This document shows, piece after piece, positions 35,642 to 48,162 of a stretch of DNA of 64,000 bases (positions are counted from its first letter, which is position 1; each line of letters begins with the position of its first letter). The stretch covers positions 186,001 to 250,000 of the forward strand of contig CAVWBH010000007.1 of the NCBI GenBank assembly GCA_963753195.1, in the 5' to 3' direction. This DNA is from Palsa-504 sp963753195 (lineage in GTDB: Bacteria; Actinomycetota; Actinomycetes; Streptosporangiales; Streptosporangiaceae). The notes beneath the pieces were generated by a model, which saw only the letters and a program-made list of their open reading frames with translations, was not told the origin of the DNA and did no database searches. A program made the position numbers and the translations under genes.

Positions 35642-36988
35642 GTGGCTCATGACGACAGGAGTCCCAGCCGGGCCGAACAGGTCGGTGTGGCCAGCTTGAT
35701 CGGCGCGGCGGCGGGGGGCGCACTGGCCGGCCATCGCGGCCCGCGGGCGGCGGCCACCGGCGCGCTGGCCGGCGCGGCCGGGCTCGCCGCGGCCGAGGCG
35801 GTGGCCCGGGCCAGGCAGCGTCCGGGCGAGATTCCCGCCCTGTGGTCGCGGATCATCACCAGCGGCGCCCTGGCCGCGCCGGTGGGCTGGGCGGCGGGCC
35901 GCCTCACCGGGGCCGGGCCAGTGCCGGTCGCCACGGTGGCGGGCGCGATCGCCGGGGCCCTCGGGCTGCGGCCGCAGAAGGTCCTGCTCGGGCCCGCCGC
36001 GGGGGCCGCGATCGGGCTGGGGCTGGCCGGGCTGAGCCGGAGCGGCCGGGCTGGCCGGGCGGGCCAGAACGGCCAGGGGGGCCAGAACGGGCGGGTCCCG
36101 GGGTCGGTGGCGGCGGCCGCGGCCGTGACGGGCTTCCGCGTGCTTTCGGCAGTGCTGTTCCGCGACCCGCAGCTGAGCCTGCTCGCCGAGCGGGTGCATC
36201 CGGCGGATGTCCCGTTCGTGGTCCCGCTGGCCAGCCAGACCCGGTACGTCGGCACCGAATACGTCCGGTCGCTGGCCGAGGTGATGGGCGGCACGTACAC
36301 GCCCGATGTCGAGGACATCGGCATCGTCGCGTCGCTCGACCTGCTGGCCGGGCCCTCCTTCGATCCGGCCGGGACCGATCCGGCGGTCCGCGAGTTCTAC
36401 GAGCACACCACCAGGTTCGCCCTGGACATCGTGCCGCAGTGGCGGGTGTGGGTGCGGCCCGGCTACCTGCTCTACCGGACCCTGGTGGCCGATCCGCTCG
36501 GGCAGGCCAGCGTGCCGATGAGCCAGCGGGAGGCACACCGGGGCGTGCGCAGCCGGATCGACACCATCACCGGGCGGCCCGACGGCGCGCAGCCGATCCG
36601 CGGCTGGATCCGGTCGGCCGCCGATACCGGCAAGCCCATCTACGTCGGCATTTACACCACTTACCGGCACGAGGACCACGGCTACGTCAGCGTCGGTTTC
36701 CCGCTGCCCCAGGCCAGCTTCACCGCCACGCTGGCGCCGAGCGCCCGGCCGGGCGGCGGACTGATCCTGGACAGCCGCAGCGACCTCGGCCAGCCCGGCC
36801 ACTACCTGACCTATATCGACCCGCAGACCGGGGAGCTCACCACGGTTGGGGTGCGCGGGTTCGCCGAGCGGCTGGAGGTCTACGTGGAGGCCGGCGAACT
36901 GCGGGCCGAGCACGCGTTCTGGGTGTTCGGCCTGCCGTTCCTCGTGCTGCACTACCGCATGCACCGTAAGCCGCCGCGGGGCGCCTGA
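35642..36988 (+). CDS. hypothetical protein with Ala/Gly-rich N-terminal membrane-type half
   Basis: In this 448-residue protein the first ~155 residues are small, hydrophobic and Ala/Gly-rich with several weak membrane-like stretches (L-I-G-A-A-A-G-G-A-L-A-G). They end in a R-S-G-R-A-G-R-A-G-Q-N-G linker. The C-terminal ~290 residues form a soluble alpha/beta region with P-F-V-V-P-L-A-S-Q-T-R-Y-V, R-I-D-T-I-T-G-R-P-D and L-D-S-R-S-D-L-G-Q-P-G-H-Y. I do not recognise the family. The GTG start has only weak GGTAGG upstream. It may be a membrane-anchored enzyme of unknown activity, possibly lipid-linked. Confidence 0.75.
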   Translation: MAHDDRSPSRAEQVGVASLIGAAAGGALAGHRGPRAAATGALAGAAGLAAAEAVARARQRPGEIPALWSRIITSGALAAPVGWAAGRLTGAGPVPVATVAGAIAGALGLRPQKVLLGPAAGAAIGLGLAGLSRSGRAGRAGQNGQGGQNGRVPGSVAAAAAVTGFRVLSAVLFRDPQLSLLAERVHPADVPFVVPLASQTRYVGTEYVRSLAEVMGGTYTPDVEDIGIVASLDLLAGPSFDPAGTDPAVREFYEHTTRFALDIVPQWRVWVRPGYLLYRTLVADPLGQASVPMSQREAHRGVRSRIDTITGRPDGAQPIRGWIRSAADTGKPIYVGIYTTYRHEDHGYVSVGFPLPQASFTATLAPSARPGGGLILDSRSDLGQPGHYLTYIDPQTGELTTVGVRGFAERLEVYVEAGELRAEHAFWVFGLPFLVLHYRMHRKPPRGA

Positions 36989-37037
36989 TCATGCTGGCCC
37001 CGCAGTGCTGGCCTGCGGTGTTAGCTCTGCAGTACCG

Positions 37038-37107
37038 GTTCTGCAGGGTCAGTTCCGCAGGGTCAGTTCTGCAGTTTCGGTTCTGCGGGGTCAGTTCTGC
37101 AGGGGCA
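37038..37107. repeat. five 14-bp tandem repeats spanning the LLM gene stop codon
   Basis: Units start at 37038, 37052, 37066, 37080 and 37094 with the consensus GTTCTGCAGGGTCA. The stop codon (TCA on the plus strand, 37091-37093) is the end of unit four; units 1 and 2 also end in TCA. Confidence 0.95.
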
Positions 37108-37975
37108 TCAGCTCGCGGACGAAGGCGTCCACGAACCAGCCGAACGACTCGGGCTCGGACGCGGGCCGGATCACGAACTTGCTCAGCCCGCCCTCGACGT
37201 ACTGCTCGATCAGCCGGCGGGCGCCGTCCCAGCCCGACCCGACGACGGTCTCCGGGTCGGTGTCCGGCCTGCGGCGGCTGATCGAAGCCCGCAGCGAATC
37301 CGGGATGCCGTCCAGCGCGACCGGCACGCTGAGCCCGAAGTGATCGAGCTCCACCTCTCGCCCGGCATCCGCCGCGGCCTGGTTGATCGTCTCCACCGCC
37401 GCGGCGGCCTCGGCGGGGGTGAGCAGCGAGCCGAGCCAGCCGTCCGCCAGCCGTCCCACCCGGCGCAGGCCGCCAGGAGCCGTGCCGCCCAGCCAGATAT
37501 CCATCGGCTTGGCCGGCAGCGGGCCGACGGTCGCGTCCGACACGGTGAAGAACTGTCCCTCGAACGACACCCTCTCCGACGTCAGCATGAGCCGCAGCAG
37601 GGCCAGAGATTCGTCGAACACCGCCGCGCGCTGCCCCGTGGGCACCGGGAACAGCGCCCGCTCGGCGGCCTGCGCAGGCTGCAAGCCGAACACCGGCAGC
37701 ACCCGCGCGGGCGCCAGGCCGGCCAGGGAGGCCAGCTGTTTGGCCACCAGCACCGGGTGCCGCCCGGGCAGCACCGAGATCCCGCTGCCCGCCTTCAGCC
37801 GGCGGGTCCGCGATAGCGCGAAGGCCAAGCCGGTGAACGGCTCGACCAGCGGGGAGTAGACATTCTCCGGCAGCCACAGCGAGTCCACCCCGGCCTGCTC
37901 GAGCAGATCGACCGCCGACGCGAACTGGTCAGCGGCTCCGGCCGACCCTAGGGATACTCCGATCCGAACCTTCAT
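37091..37975 (-). CDS. LLM-class flavin-dependent (F420-type) oxidoreductase
   Basis: This is a 294-residue luciferase-like TIM barrel. The N-terminal strand is V-R-I-G-V-S-L-G; G-V-D-S-L-W-L-P-E and A-G-S-G-I-S-V-L-P-G-R-H-P-V-L-V-A-K-Q are typical of the F420-dependent branch. It probably reduces or oxidises a small molecule with coenzyme F420 or FMN. The substrate is unknown. ATG 37975 is clear. Its start faces the G-run-rich tract shared with the pyruvate oxidoreductase operon, so both may use the same upstream region. Confidence 0.9.
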   Translation of the reverse strand: MKVRIGVSLGSAGAADQFASAVDLLEQAGVDSLWLPENVYSPLVEPFTGLAFALSRTRRLKAGSGISVLPGRHPVLVAKQLASLAGLAPARVLPVFGLQPAQAAERALFPVPTGQRAAVFDESLALLRLMLTSERVSFEGQFFTVSDATVGPLPAKPMDIWLGGTAPGGLRRVGRLADGWLGSLLTPAEAAAAVETINQAAADAGREVELDHFGLSVPVALDGIPDSLRASISRRRPDTDPETVVGSGWDGARRLIEQYVEGGLSKFVIRPASEPESFGWFVDAFVRELMPLQN

Positions 37976-38010
37976 GGCTCCATCCGATCACAGTGCCGGC
38001 CGCAGCTCCA

Positions 38011-38115
38011 GGGGGCAGGGGGGCCGGGCCGGCGGCAGGGGGCCCGGGGCGGCCGGGGGGCCGGGGCCGGGGGCCGGGCCGGGGGGCCGGGGGGCCGGGG
38101 GCCGGGGCCGGATGG
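38011..38115 (+). promoter_or_regulatory. G-run-rich tract in the divergent promoter region
   Basis: Between the LLM gene and the oxidoreductase operon the plus strand carries more than ten runs of four or more G, separated by CC or CCGG. Several alternative G-quadruplexes could form on the plus strand, together with C-rich structures on the minus strand. Slippage repeats may explain its origin. No clear promoter was located. Confidence 0.6.
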
Positions 38116-38181
38116 CGCGGGAACCCGGGCCAACTCGCCCGGGACCTTGGTCCCTGCTGCGGGAGGGGGGCTGGGAGTAGC

Positions 38182-39827
38182 GTGACGGATATGCCGACCG
38201 GACCAGCCCGACGGGACGTTACGCCGCTGCCGGATCTGCTGCACGGACGGTCCCGCGCCGGGCCGGTCCGGCAGGAGCGGCCGGTATACGTCGACTTGCT
38301 GCCGCCGTGTAATGCCGGCTGCCCGGCCGGGGAGAACATCCAGGCCTGGCTGGCGCACGCCGAGACCGGTGATCACGAGGGCGCGTGGCGGCAGCTGGTG
38401 GCCGACAACCCGATGCCGGCCATCCACGGGCGGGTCTGCTACCACCCGTGTGAGAGCGTCTGCAACCGGGCCAGCCTCGACAGCGCGGTCTCGATTCATT
38501 CGGTCGAGCGGTTCCTCGGCGATCTCGCGCTCGAGCGGGGATGGTCGTTCGGCCCGCCCTCGGTCCGAACCGGCAAGCGGGTGCTGGTCATCGGGGCCGG
38601 GCCGAGCGGGCTTTCCGCCGCCTACCACCTGGCCCGGCTCGGCCATGAGGTCGAGATCAGGGATGCGGGCGATCAGGCCGGCGGGATGATGCGGTACGGC
38701 ATCCCGGCCTACCGGATGCCCCGCGACGTGCTGGACGGCGAGCTGGACCGGATCGCCGCGATGGGCGTGCGGATCACCCTGGGCCACCGGGTGGAGGACC
38801 TGGACGCCGAGCGGCGCGAGGGCGGCTTCGACGCGGTCTTCGTGGCGGTGGGCGCGCACTTGTCCAAGCGGGTCGACATCCCGGCCAAGGACGCGGGACG
38901 GATCGTCGACGCGGTGTCGTTCCTGCGCAGCGTGGCCTCGGGCGAGCGGCCGGAGATCGGGCGGCGGGTCGCCGTCTACGGCGGCGGCAACACCGCCATG
39001 GACGCCGCCCGGGTGGCCCGCCGCCTGGGCGCCAACGACGCGCTCATCGTCTACCGGCGGACCCGGGCGCAGATGCCGGCCCATCCCGAGGAGGCCGAGG
39101 AGGCCGAACGGGAAGGGGTACGGATCAACTGGCTGCGCACGATCACCGCGTTCGACGGCCCGGAGCTGACCGTCGAGGCCATGGAGCTGGATGAGAACGG
39201 ATTCCCGCAGCCGACCGGGCGGTTCGAGACCCTGGCCGCGGACACCGTGATCCTGGCCCTCGGCCAGGACACCGACACCGGGTTCCTGCGCCAGGTGCCC
39301 GGGGTGGAGTTCGGGCGGGACGGCACGGTGCAGGTGTCGGCGTCGATGATGACCGGCTGCCCGGGCGTGTTCGCGGGCGGGGACATGGTGCCGGCCGAGC
39401 GCACCGTGACGGTCGGGGTGGGGCACGGCAAGAAGGCAGCCAAGAACATCGACGCCTGGCTGCGGGGAAGCGCGCCGGCGAGTGCGGCCAAGCACGAAGG
39501 TGTGTCGTTCGGCGATCTGAATTTGTGGTATTTCGGTGACGCCGCCCGCCGGCAGCAGCCGGAGGCCGAGCCGCAGGAGCGGATCGCGGATTTCGGCGAG
39601 GTGCTCGGCGGCCTGTCCGAGCGGGAGGCGACCTACGAGGCCCGCCGTTGCCTGTCGTGCGGCAACTGCTGCGAGTGCGACGGCTGCCTGGGGGCGTGCC
39701 CGGAAGACGCGGTGATCAAGCTGGGGCCCGGGCATCGCTACGAGTTCGACTATGACCGGTGCACCGGCTGCGGCGCGTGCTTCGAGCAGTGCCCAGTGCA
39801 CTCGATCGAGATGGTCCCGGAGGACTG

Positions 39828-39828
<1 letters not shown>
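38182..39828 (+). CDS. GltD/NfnB-like NAD(P)H flavoprotein with C-terminal ferredoxin domain
   Basis: This 548-residue flavoprotein begins with a four-cysteine Fe-S segment (C-N-A-G-C-P, then C-Y-H-P-C-E-S-V-C-N). The FAD fold is V-L-V-I-G-A-G-P-S-G-L-S-A, the NAD(P) fold is V-A-V-Y-G-G-G-N-T-A-M-D, and A-G-G-D-M-V-P-A-E completes the core. Two [4Fe-4S] clusters follow (C-G-N-C-C-E-C-D-G-C-L-G-A-C-P and C-T-G-C-G-A-C-F-E-Q-C-P). Glutamate synthase small subunits lack this tail. It is inferred to pass electrons between NADPH and ferredoxin or the PFOR encoded next. GTG 38182 has GGGAG at 5 nt. It overlaps nifJ by one base (TGATG). Confidence 0.9.
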
Positions 39829-43396
<3,568 letters not shown>

Positions 43397-43397
<1 letters not shown>

Positions 43398-44398
43398 TGG
43401 ACCTGTCCACCCGCTACCTGGGCCTGGCGCTGCGGAACCCGCTCGTCGCCTCCGCGTCCCCGCTGTCGAACACGCTGGACGGCGTACGGCGGCTCGCCGA
43501 CGCCGGGGTCGGCGCGGTCGTGCTCTTCTCCCTGTTCGAGGAGCAGCTGCGCCGGGAAGCGGAGCGGAACGTTCGGCTCGCCGACGCCGGCTCGGACAGC
43601 TTCGGCGAATCGCTGTCCTACTTCCCGGCCGGAGCGGATGAGGACACTGGCCCGCGCCGCTACCTGAGCCTGCTCGAGCGCGCGGCCGGGGCCGTGGACG
43701 TCCCGGTCATCGGCAGCCTCAACGGCGTGACGCGCAGCGGCTGGACCAGCTACGCGCGGGCGATCCAGGACGCGGGCGCCGCGGCGATCGAGCTGAACAT
43801 CTACTACATCGCAGCTGACCCGCGCACGACGGGCCGGGACGTCGAGCAACGGCACGTGGACATCCTGGGCCAGGTCAAAGACGCGGTGACCGTGCCGGTG
43901 GCGGTCAAGCTCGGCCCGCAGTTCAGCTCTCCCGGCGAGATGGCGCTGCGGCTGGACGAGGCCGGCGCGGACGGCCTGGTGCTCTTCAACCGGTTCCTGC
44001 AGCCCGACGTCGACCCCGAGACCCTCGCCGTGCGGCCCGGGGTAGAGCTGTCCAGCCCAGCCGAGGCCCGGCTGCCGCGCACCTGGATCTCCCTGCTGCG
44101 CAGGCAGGTCCGGGCCTGCCTCGCGGCGACCAGCGGCGTCGAAGGACCAGCCGACGTGGTCAAGTACCTGCTGGCCGGGGCTGACGTGGTGATGACGGCC
44201 TCCGCGCTGATCCGGCACGGGCCCCAGCACGCGGCCGTTCTGCTTGAGGGCTTGTCGGGGTGGATGGAGCGCAAGGGGTATACCTCGGTCAGTGAACTGC
44301 GCGGCTTGCTCGCCGTGCCAGCGGACACTGACCAGGCGGCGTATGAACGCGCGGGGTATGTCCGGGCGCTGCGCGGCGCTAATGGCTTCCCGTGGTAG
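43397..44398 (+). CDS. dihydroorotate dehydrogenase-like protein
   Basis: This 333-residue FMN TIM-barrel protein resembles DHOD/dihydropyrimidine dehydrogenase: G-L-A-L-R-N-P-L-V-A-S-A-S-P-L near the start, P-V-I-G-S-L-N-G, A-V-K-L-G-P-Q-F and G-A-D-V-V-M-T-A-S-A-L-I at the phosphate site. In true enzymes the loop after the conserved Asn reads N-x-S-C-P or similar with a catalytic Cys/Ser. Here it is L-N-I-Y-Y-I-A-A-D-P, without an obvious base. Its coupling to PFOR (TGATG overlap) suggests a flavin partner of that system rather than pyrimidine synthesis. Confidence 0.85.
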
Positions 44399-45131
44399 CT
44401 GGGGCCGCTGAGTTGGGTTGGGTTGGGTTGGGTTGCCGTGGGTTCAGGGGGGCGCGGTTAGCGGCCGCTGGCCTGGGCTGGCCTGGGCTGGCCTGGGCTG
44501 GGCTGGGCTGGCCTGGCCGATGAGGCGATCGGGGCTGGGCTTTGGTGCTGGTCGGGGTCGTCGCTGCGGGTCTGGGCTTTGCTGCGGGCGCCTGGGCTTT
44601 GCTGCTGGCCTGGGCTTTGCTGTTGGCCCATGGCTCACTCCAGGATCACCGGCACCATTATCGGGGTAGATCCGGGCTACATGGTAGATCGGGTGTACTG
44701 GGTTGCCCCGGATATTCCACGGAGCCCGGATCTACCCGGCAGATGGTGCAGCAGGGGCTGGTGATGCCTGCGGGCAGGATCGGCATCACCACGGGCAGGA
44801 TGGTCGGGGCAGACCCTGGACCGGGCATGGCGCAAACCGGGGCAGACTGCGCAGGCCGGCATCGTGGCCGTCGCGGCCACGGCGGGCGCCGGCGAATGCG
44901 GCAACCTGCTGGGGAAGGTGGACAGCGGGGAGGGCGTTGATCCACACCAGCATGCGCCAGAAAGTAACCGCCCGACGCGGCCGCGGGCACGCGCAGCGGG
45001 AGGAGCATGCCCGGCACCCGCTGACGAGAAACTGAACCGTACCAGGCCGGATCCTGATCGCCGCGAGAAAAAGGCGCGCCTCGGGCCGGACCGGTCGTGA
45101 CCTTGCCCCGGGAGTGTGCTGTGCTAGAGAC
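44399..45131. other. 733-bp gap without a confident gene, with repeats and inverted repeats
   Basis: The left part (44412-44520) is short-unit repeats: five TGGGT units and several CTGGCCTGGG and TGGGCTTTGCTG copies. The middle holds a 15-bp perfect inverted repeat and a smaller hairpin (44760-44790 with 8-bp arms). The right part (44800-45110) is ordinary-looking sequence; open frames exist on both strands but none has a good start or family resemblance. Confidence 0.7.
44664..44737. repeat. 15-bp perfect inverted repeat with 44-nt loop
   Basis: GGGTAGATCCGGGCT (44664-44678) pairs with AGCCCGGATCTACCC (44723-44737). A shorter copy of GGTAGATC lies in the loop. It is downstream of the DHOD-like gene and upstream of ppk2, and could be a folded RNA element or a cruciform. 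Confidence 0.85.
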
Positions 45132-46079
45132 ATGAGCAGCGAATCTGCCTCCGAGTTCAACGCGCTGCCGGCCGACTGGGCCTCCGATCCCGCCCTCCTG
45201 GCCGGCCTGACCGTCGACGACGACGACGAGCACGACGACCCGGTGCTGCGCTGGCCGGACGGCCGGGTGGTCGATACCTGGCGGGAGGACTACCCGTACC
45301 CCGAGAAGATGACGCGGCCCGAGTATGAGTACCTCAAGCGCCCGCTCCAGGTCGAGCTGGTGAAGCTGCAGAACTGGGTGAAGTCCACCGGGCAGCGGAT
45401 CGTGATCGTCTTCGAGGGCCGCGACGCGGCCGGCAAGGGCGGCACGATCAAGCGCTTCACCGAGCACCTGAACCCGCGCGGGGCGACGGTCGTGGCGCTG
45501 GTCAAGCCGAGCGAGCGGGAGCGGACCCAGTGGTACCTCCAGCGTTACGTGCCGCATCTGCCCGCGGCGGGCGAGATCGTCATGTTCGACCGCTCGTGGT
45601 ACAACCGGTCCGGCGTGGAGCGGGTGATGGGCTTCAGCACGCAGGAGGAGTACGAGGAGTTCATGCGGGAGGCCCCGGAGTTCGAGCACATGCTGGTCCG
45701 TTCCGGGCTGGACCTGACCAAGTTCTGGTTCTCGGTGACTCCCTCCGAACAACGCACCCGGTTCATCATCCGGCGGATCGACCCGGTGCGGCAGTGGAAG
45801 CTGAGCCCGATGGACATCGAGTCGCTGGACAAGTGGGACGCGTACACCGAGGCCAAGGAAGCGATGTTCCACTACACCGACACGCACGTGGCGCCGTGGA
45901 CGGTGATCAAGAGCAACGACAAGAAGCGGGCCCGGCTCGAGGCGATCAAGCACGTGCTCAGTAAGTTCGACTACGACGGCCGGGACAACTCGGTGATCGG
46001 GGAACCCGACAAGCTCATCATCGGGCCGCCGTCGGTGCTGTCCGAGCACAACCCGGACCGCGTCTTTCCTGAGCTGTGA
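45132..46079 (+). CDS. ppk2: polyphosphate kinase 2
   Basis: This 315-residue PPK2 has Walker A E-G-R-D-A-A-G-K-G-G (95-104) and the Walker B/lid block F-D-R-S-W-Y-N-R-S-G-V-E-R-V-M-G-F. K-R-F-T-E-H-L-N-P-R and W-K-L-S-P-M-D are further family blocks. PPK2 enzymes use polyphosphate to phosphorylate nucleoside mono- or diphosphates; which step is not certain here. The N-terminus is acidic (D-D-D-D-E-H-D-D). ATG 45132 gives a normal length; the ribosome site is weak. The stop lies in a 26-bp tandem repeat. Confidence 0.94.
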   Translation: MSSESASEFNALPADWASDPALLAGLTVDDDDEHDDPVLRWPDGRVVDTWREDYPYPEKMTRPEYEYLKRPLQVELVKLQNWVKSTGQRIVIVFEGRDAAGKGGTIKRFTEHLNPRGATVVALVKPSERERTQWYLQRYVPHLPAAGEIVMFDRSWYNRSGVERVMGFSTQEEYEEFMREAPEFEHMLVRSGLDLTKFWFSVTPSEQRTRFIIRRIDPVRQWKLSPMDIESLDKWDAYTEAKEAMFHYTDTHVAPWTVIKSNDKKRARLEAIKHVLSKFDYDGRDNSVIGEPDKLIIGPPSVLSEHNPDRVFPEL

Positions 46080-46162
46080 GCCGGGCCGCAAGGCCTGAGC
46101 TGTGAGCCGGGCCGCAAGGCCTGAGCTGTGAGCCGGACGACAAGCCCTGAGCTGTGAGCGGG
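46068..46162. repeat. 26-bp tandem repeats spanning the ppk2 stop codon
   Basis: Units 46068-46093 and 46094-46119 are identical, 46120-46145 has a few changes, and 46146-46162 is a partial fourth. The ppk2 stop TGA lies in the first unit, and the same GAGCTGTGA recurs in each. Confidence 0.95.
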
Positions 46163-46183
46163 CCGGCGAGCTATTGTCGTGAC

Positions 46184-47656
46184 ATGCCCGTGCGGACCGG
46201 GATCGTCATCGTCGGGGCCGGCTTCGGCGGCATCGGGATGGGGATCGCGCTGAAGAAGGCCGGCTACCACGATTTCGTGATCCTGGAGAAGGACGAGGAC
46301 CTCGGCGGGACCTGGCGCGATAACAGCTATCCGGGCTGTGCGTGCGACGTGCCGTCGCCGCTGTACTCCTACTCCTACGAGCTCAATCCGGCCTGGACGC
46401 GCTTGTTCGCGCCGCAGCGGGAGATCTGGGACTACCTGCGGATGTGCGCGCGGAAATACGGCGTGGACACCCACATCCGGTACGGCTGCGCGGTCGACCG
46501 GATGGACTGGGACGAAGGGGCCGGGTGCTGGCACATCGCGACCGGGTCAGGCGGTTACCGGGCCCGGGCCGTGGTGGCGGCCGGCGGTGCGCTGCACCTC
46601 CCCTCCTACCCGGACATCCCCGGCCGCACTGCTTTCAGCGGTACCGCCTTTCACTCCGCGCGCTGGGATCACCGCGCCGACCTGACGGGCCAGCAGGTCG
46701 CGGTGATCGGCACGGGGGCCTCCGCGATCCAGTTCATCCCCGAGATCGCCGACCGGCCGGACCGGCTGCGGGTGTTCCAGCGCTCGGCGCCGTGGCTCCA
46801 CCCGCGGCCGGACACCACCATCCCGGCCCGGGTGCGAGGCACGCTGGCGGCCGCGCCGCTGGCGGCCCGGGCGGTGCGGGACGCCATCTACTGGGGGCTG
46901 GAAGCCAGGGCGCTCGGCTTCGCCGTCCATCCCCGGCTGATGGCCCCGCTGGAGGCCCTGGCTCGGCAGCATCTGAGCCACCAGGTCGCCGACCCGGACC
47001 TGCGCGCCAAGCTGACCCCGGACTACACCATCGGATGCAAGCGCATCCTGCTGTCCTCCAGCTACTATCCCGCCCTGCAACGGCCCAACGTGGACCTCAT
47101 CACCGACTGGATCACCGAGATAACGCCGGGCGGCCTGGTCACCGAGGACGGCACGGTCCACCCAGCCGACGTGATCATCTACGCCACCGGCTTCAAGGTC
47201 ATCGAATCGGTCACCGCGCTGAACGTCACCGGGCGGGACGGCCGCGAGCTCGCCGGCGCGGGCCTCGATGCGTACCACGGCATCACGGTGCCGGGCTTCC
47301 CGAACTTCTTCATGGTGCTCGGCCCGAATACCGGCCTGGGCCACACCTCGGTCGTGTTCATGGCCGAGAGCCAGATCCAGCACATCATGAGCTGCCTGCG
47401 GATCCTGGCCCGGGACAAGGCGGACACCATGGAGGTCAGCCCGGAGGCGGCGGGCCGGTTCAGCGCCGGGCTGCAGCGGCGGCTGCGCCGGGCGGTATGG
47501 AGCGCGGGCGGCTGCACCAGCTGGTACCTCGACCCGGCCGGGATCAACCGGGCGCTGTGGCCGGGATTCTCCTTCGAGTACTGGGCCCGGACGCGCCGCG
47601 CCCGCCCCGGCGCCTACACGGTCACCGGGCAGGCCGCGCCGGCCGGGTCCGGATGA
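46184..47656 (+). CDS. flavin-dependent monooxygenase, Baeyer-Villiger type
   Basis: This 490-residue protein has the FAD motif G-A-G-F-G-G (11-16). The BVMO-type fingerprint F-S-G-T-A-F-H-S-A-R-W is followed by the NADP motif V-A-V-I-G-T-G-A-S-A and the Y-A-T-G-F block. It inserts oxygen into ketones or aldehydes, or oxidises heteroatoms. Steroid or terpenoid ketones are common substrates but none is implied here. ATG 46184 is the best start although its ribosome site is weak. It reads away from the ppk2 repeats. Confidence 0.9.
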   Translation: MPVRTGIVIVGAGFGGIGMGIALKKAGYHDFVILEKDEDLGGTWRDNSYPGCACDVPSPLYSYSYELNPAWTRLFAPQREIWDYLRMCARKYGVDTHIRYGCAVDRMDWDEGAGCWHIATGSGGYRARAVVAAGGALHLPSYPDIPGRTAFSGTAFHSARWDHRADLTGQQVAVIGTGASAIQFIPEIADRPDRLRVFQRSAPWLHPRPDTTIPARVRGTLAAAPLAARAVRDAIYWGLEARALGFAVHPRLMAPLEALARQHLSHQVADPDLRAKLTPDYTIGCKRILLSSSYYPALQRPNVDLITDWITEITPGGLVTEDGTVHPADVIIYATGFKVIESVTALNVTGRDGRELAGAGLDAYHGITVPGFPNFFMVLGPNTGLGHTSVVFMAESQIQHIMSCLRILARDKADTMEVSPEAAGRFSAGLQRRLRRAVWSAGGCTSWYLDPAGINRALWPGFSFEYWARTRRARPGAYTVTGQAAPAGSG

Positions 47657-47659
47657 CGC

Positions 47660-47750
47660 CTAGGAAACCTGCGGCCAGGTGTGGACCGGCTCGCTGGGGT
47701 GCAGGTGCTCGATGTACCGCTGGGTCATCTGCCGCAGCGCCTCGGCGCGG
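47660..47750 (-). pseudogene. 3'-end remnant of a carboxylate-amine ligase gene (direct repeat copy A)
   Basis: These 91 bp match the last 29 codons plus the stop of the ligase gene at 48662-48752, with 4 mismatches in 91 (87 identical). In the same frame it reads R-A-E-A-L-R-Q-M-T-Q-R-Y-I-E-H-L-H, so the differences are all amino-acid changes. It has no start of its own and lies beyond the toxin-antitoxin genes. It looks like the displaced tail of a related ligase allele, or a scar of an insertion. Confidence 0.9.
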
Positions 47751-47790
47751 CATACCCGGTCCTCGGATCGACCACGAATCCCTGGCTCCT

Positions 47791-48159
47791 TCAAACCCGG
47801 CGAAGGAAGAGAACCTGGTCTGCCCGCAGAGAACCAGCTTGGTCGAGGAGGGTGCCCAGGGCTTTGGCGACAGCCGTAGTAAAGGTGCGATCTTGGGGAA
47901 ACGTTTTCGTAGAGACCACAATCAATCCCGCGTGAGTGTGTCCGGCCGCCCGGTACCCCTTATCCAGAGGCATGAAGTCTTTGATGTTGGCGGTCACGAC
48001 GGCCCGACCCGTTGCGGCAGCATGAGCGAGGATCTGGTCGTCTGGTAGTGAGACCAGCGCCGGATCGGCGACGACGGCCAGCACGTCGTGCCCGGCCGCC
48101 CGTAGCTCCGACGCGATGGTTTCGGAGAACATTTCATCCAGCAACAGCGGATGGCTCAC
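47791..48159 (-). CDS. toxin of a type II toxin-antitoxin pair, DUF5615 PIN-like
   Basis: This 122-residue protein starts L-L-L-D-E-M-F, followed by A-A-G-H-D-V and P-D-D-Q-I-L. A-V-V-T-A-N-I-K-D-F is the acidic-site region of DUF5615 PIN-like nucleases, which probably cleave RNA. The GTG start lies 3 nt after the antitoxin stop, so the two genes are coupled. It ends 40 bp before the repeat copy A. Acidic residues Asp8, Asp41/42 and Asp61 could form the metal site. Confidence 0.85.
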   Translation of the reverse strand: MSHPLLLDEMFSETIASELRAAGHDVLAVVADPALVSLPDDQILAHAAATGRAVVTANIKDFMPLDKGYRAAGHTHAGLIVVSTKTFPQDRTFTTAVAKALGTLLDQAGSLRADQVLFLRRV

Positions 48160-48162
48160 CGT

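Noticed and set aside
44542..44940. Open reading frame of 132 codons in the 733-bp gap
   Set aside because: It starts inside slippage repeats, ignores the inverted repeats and shows no family motif or good ribosome site.
44786..45160. Minus-strand frame across the ppk2 start
   Set aside because: It overlaps the conserved ppk2 coding region and has no recognisable domain, so it is likely a shadow frame.
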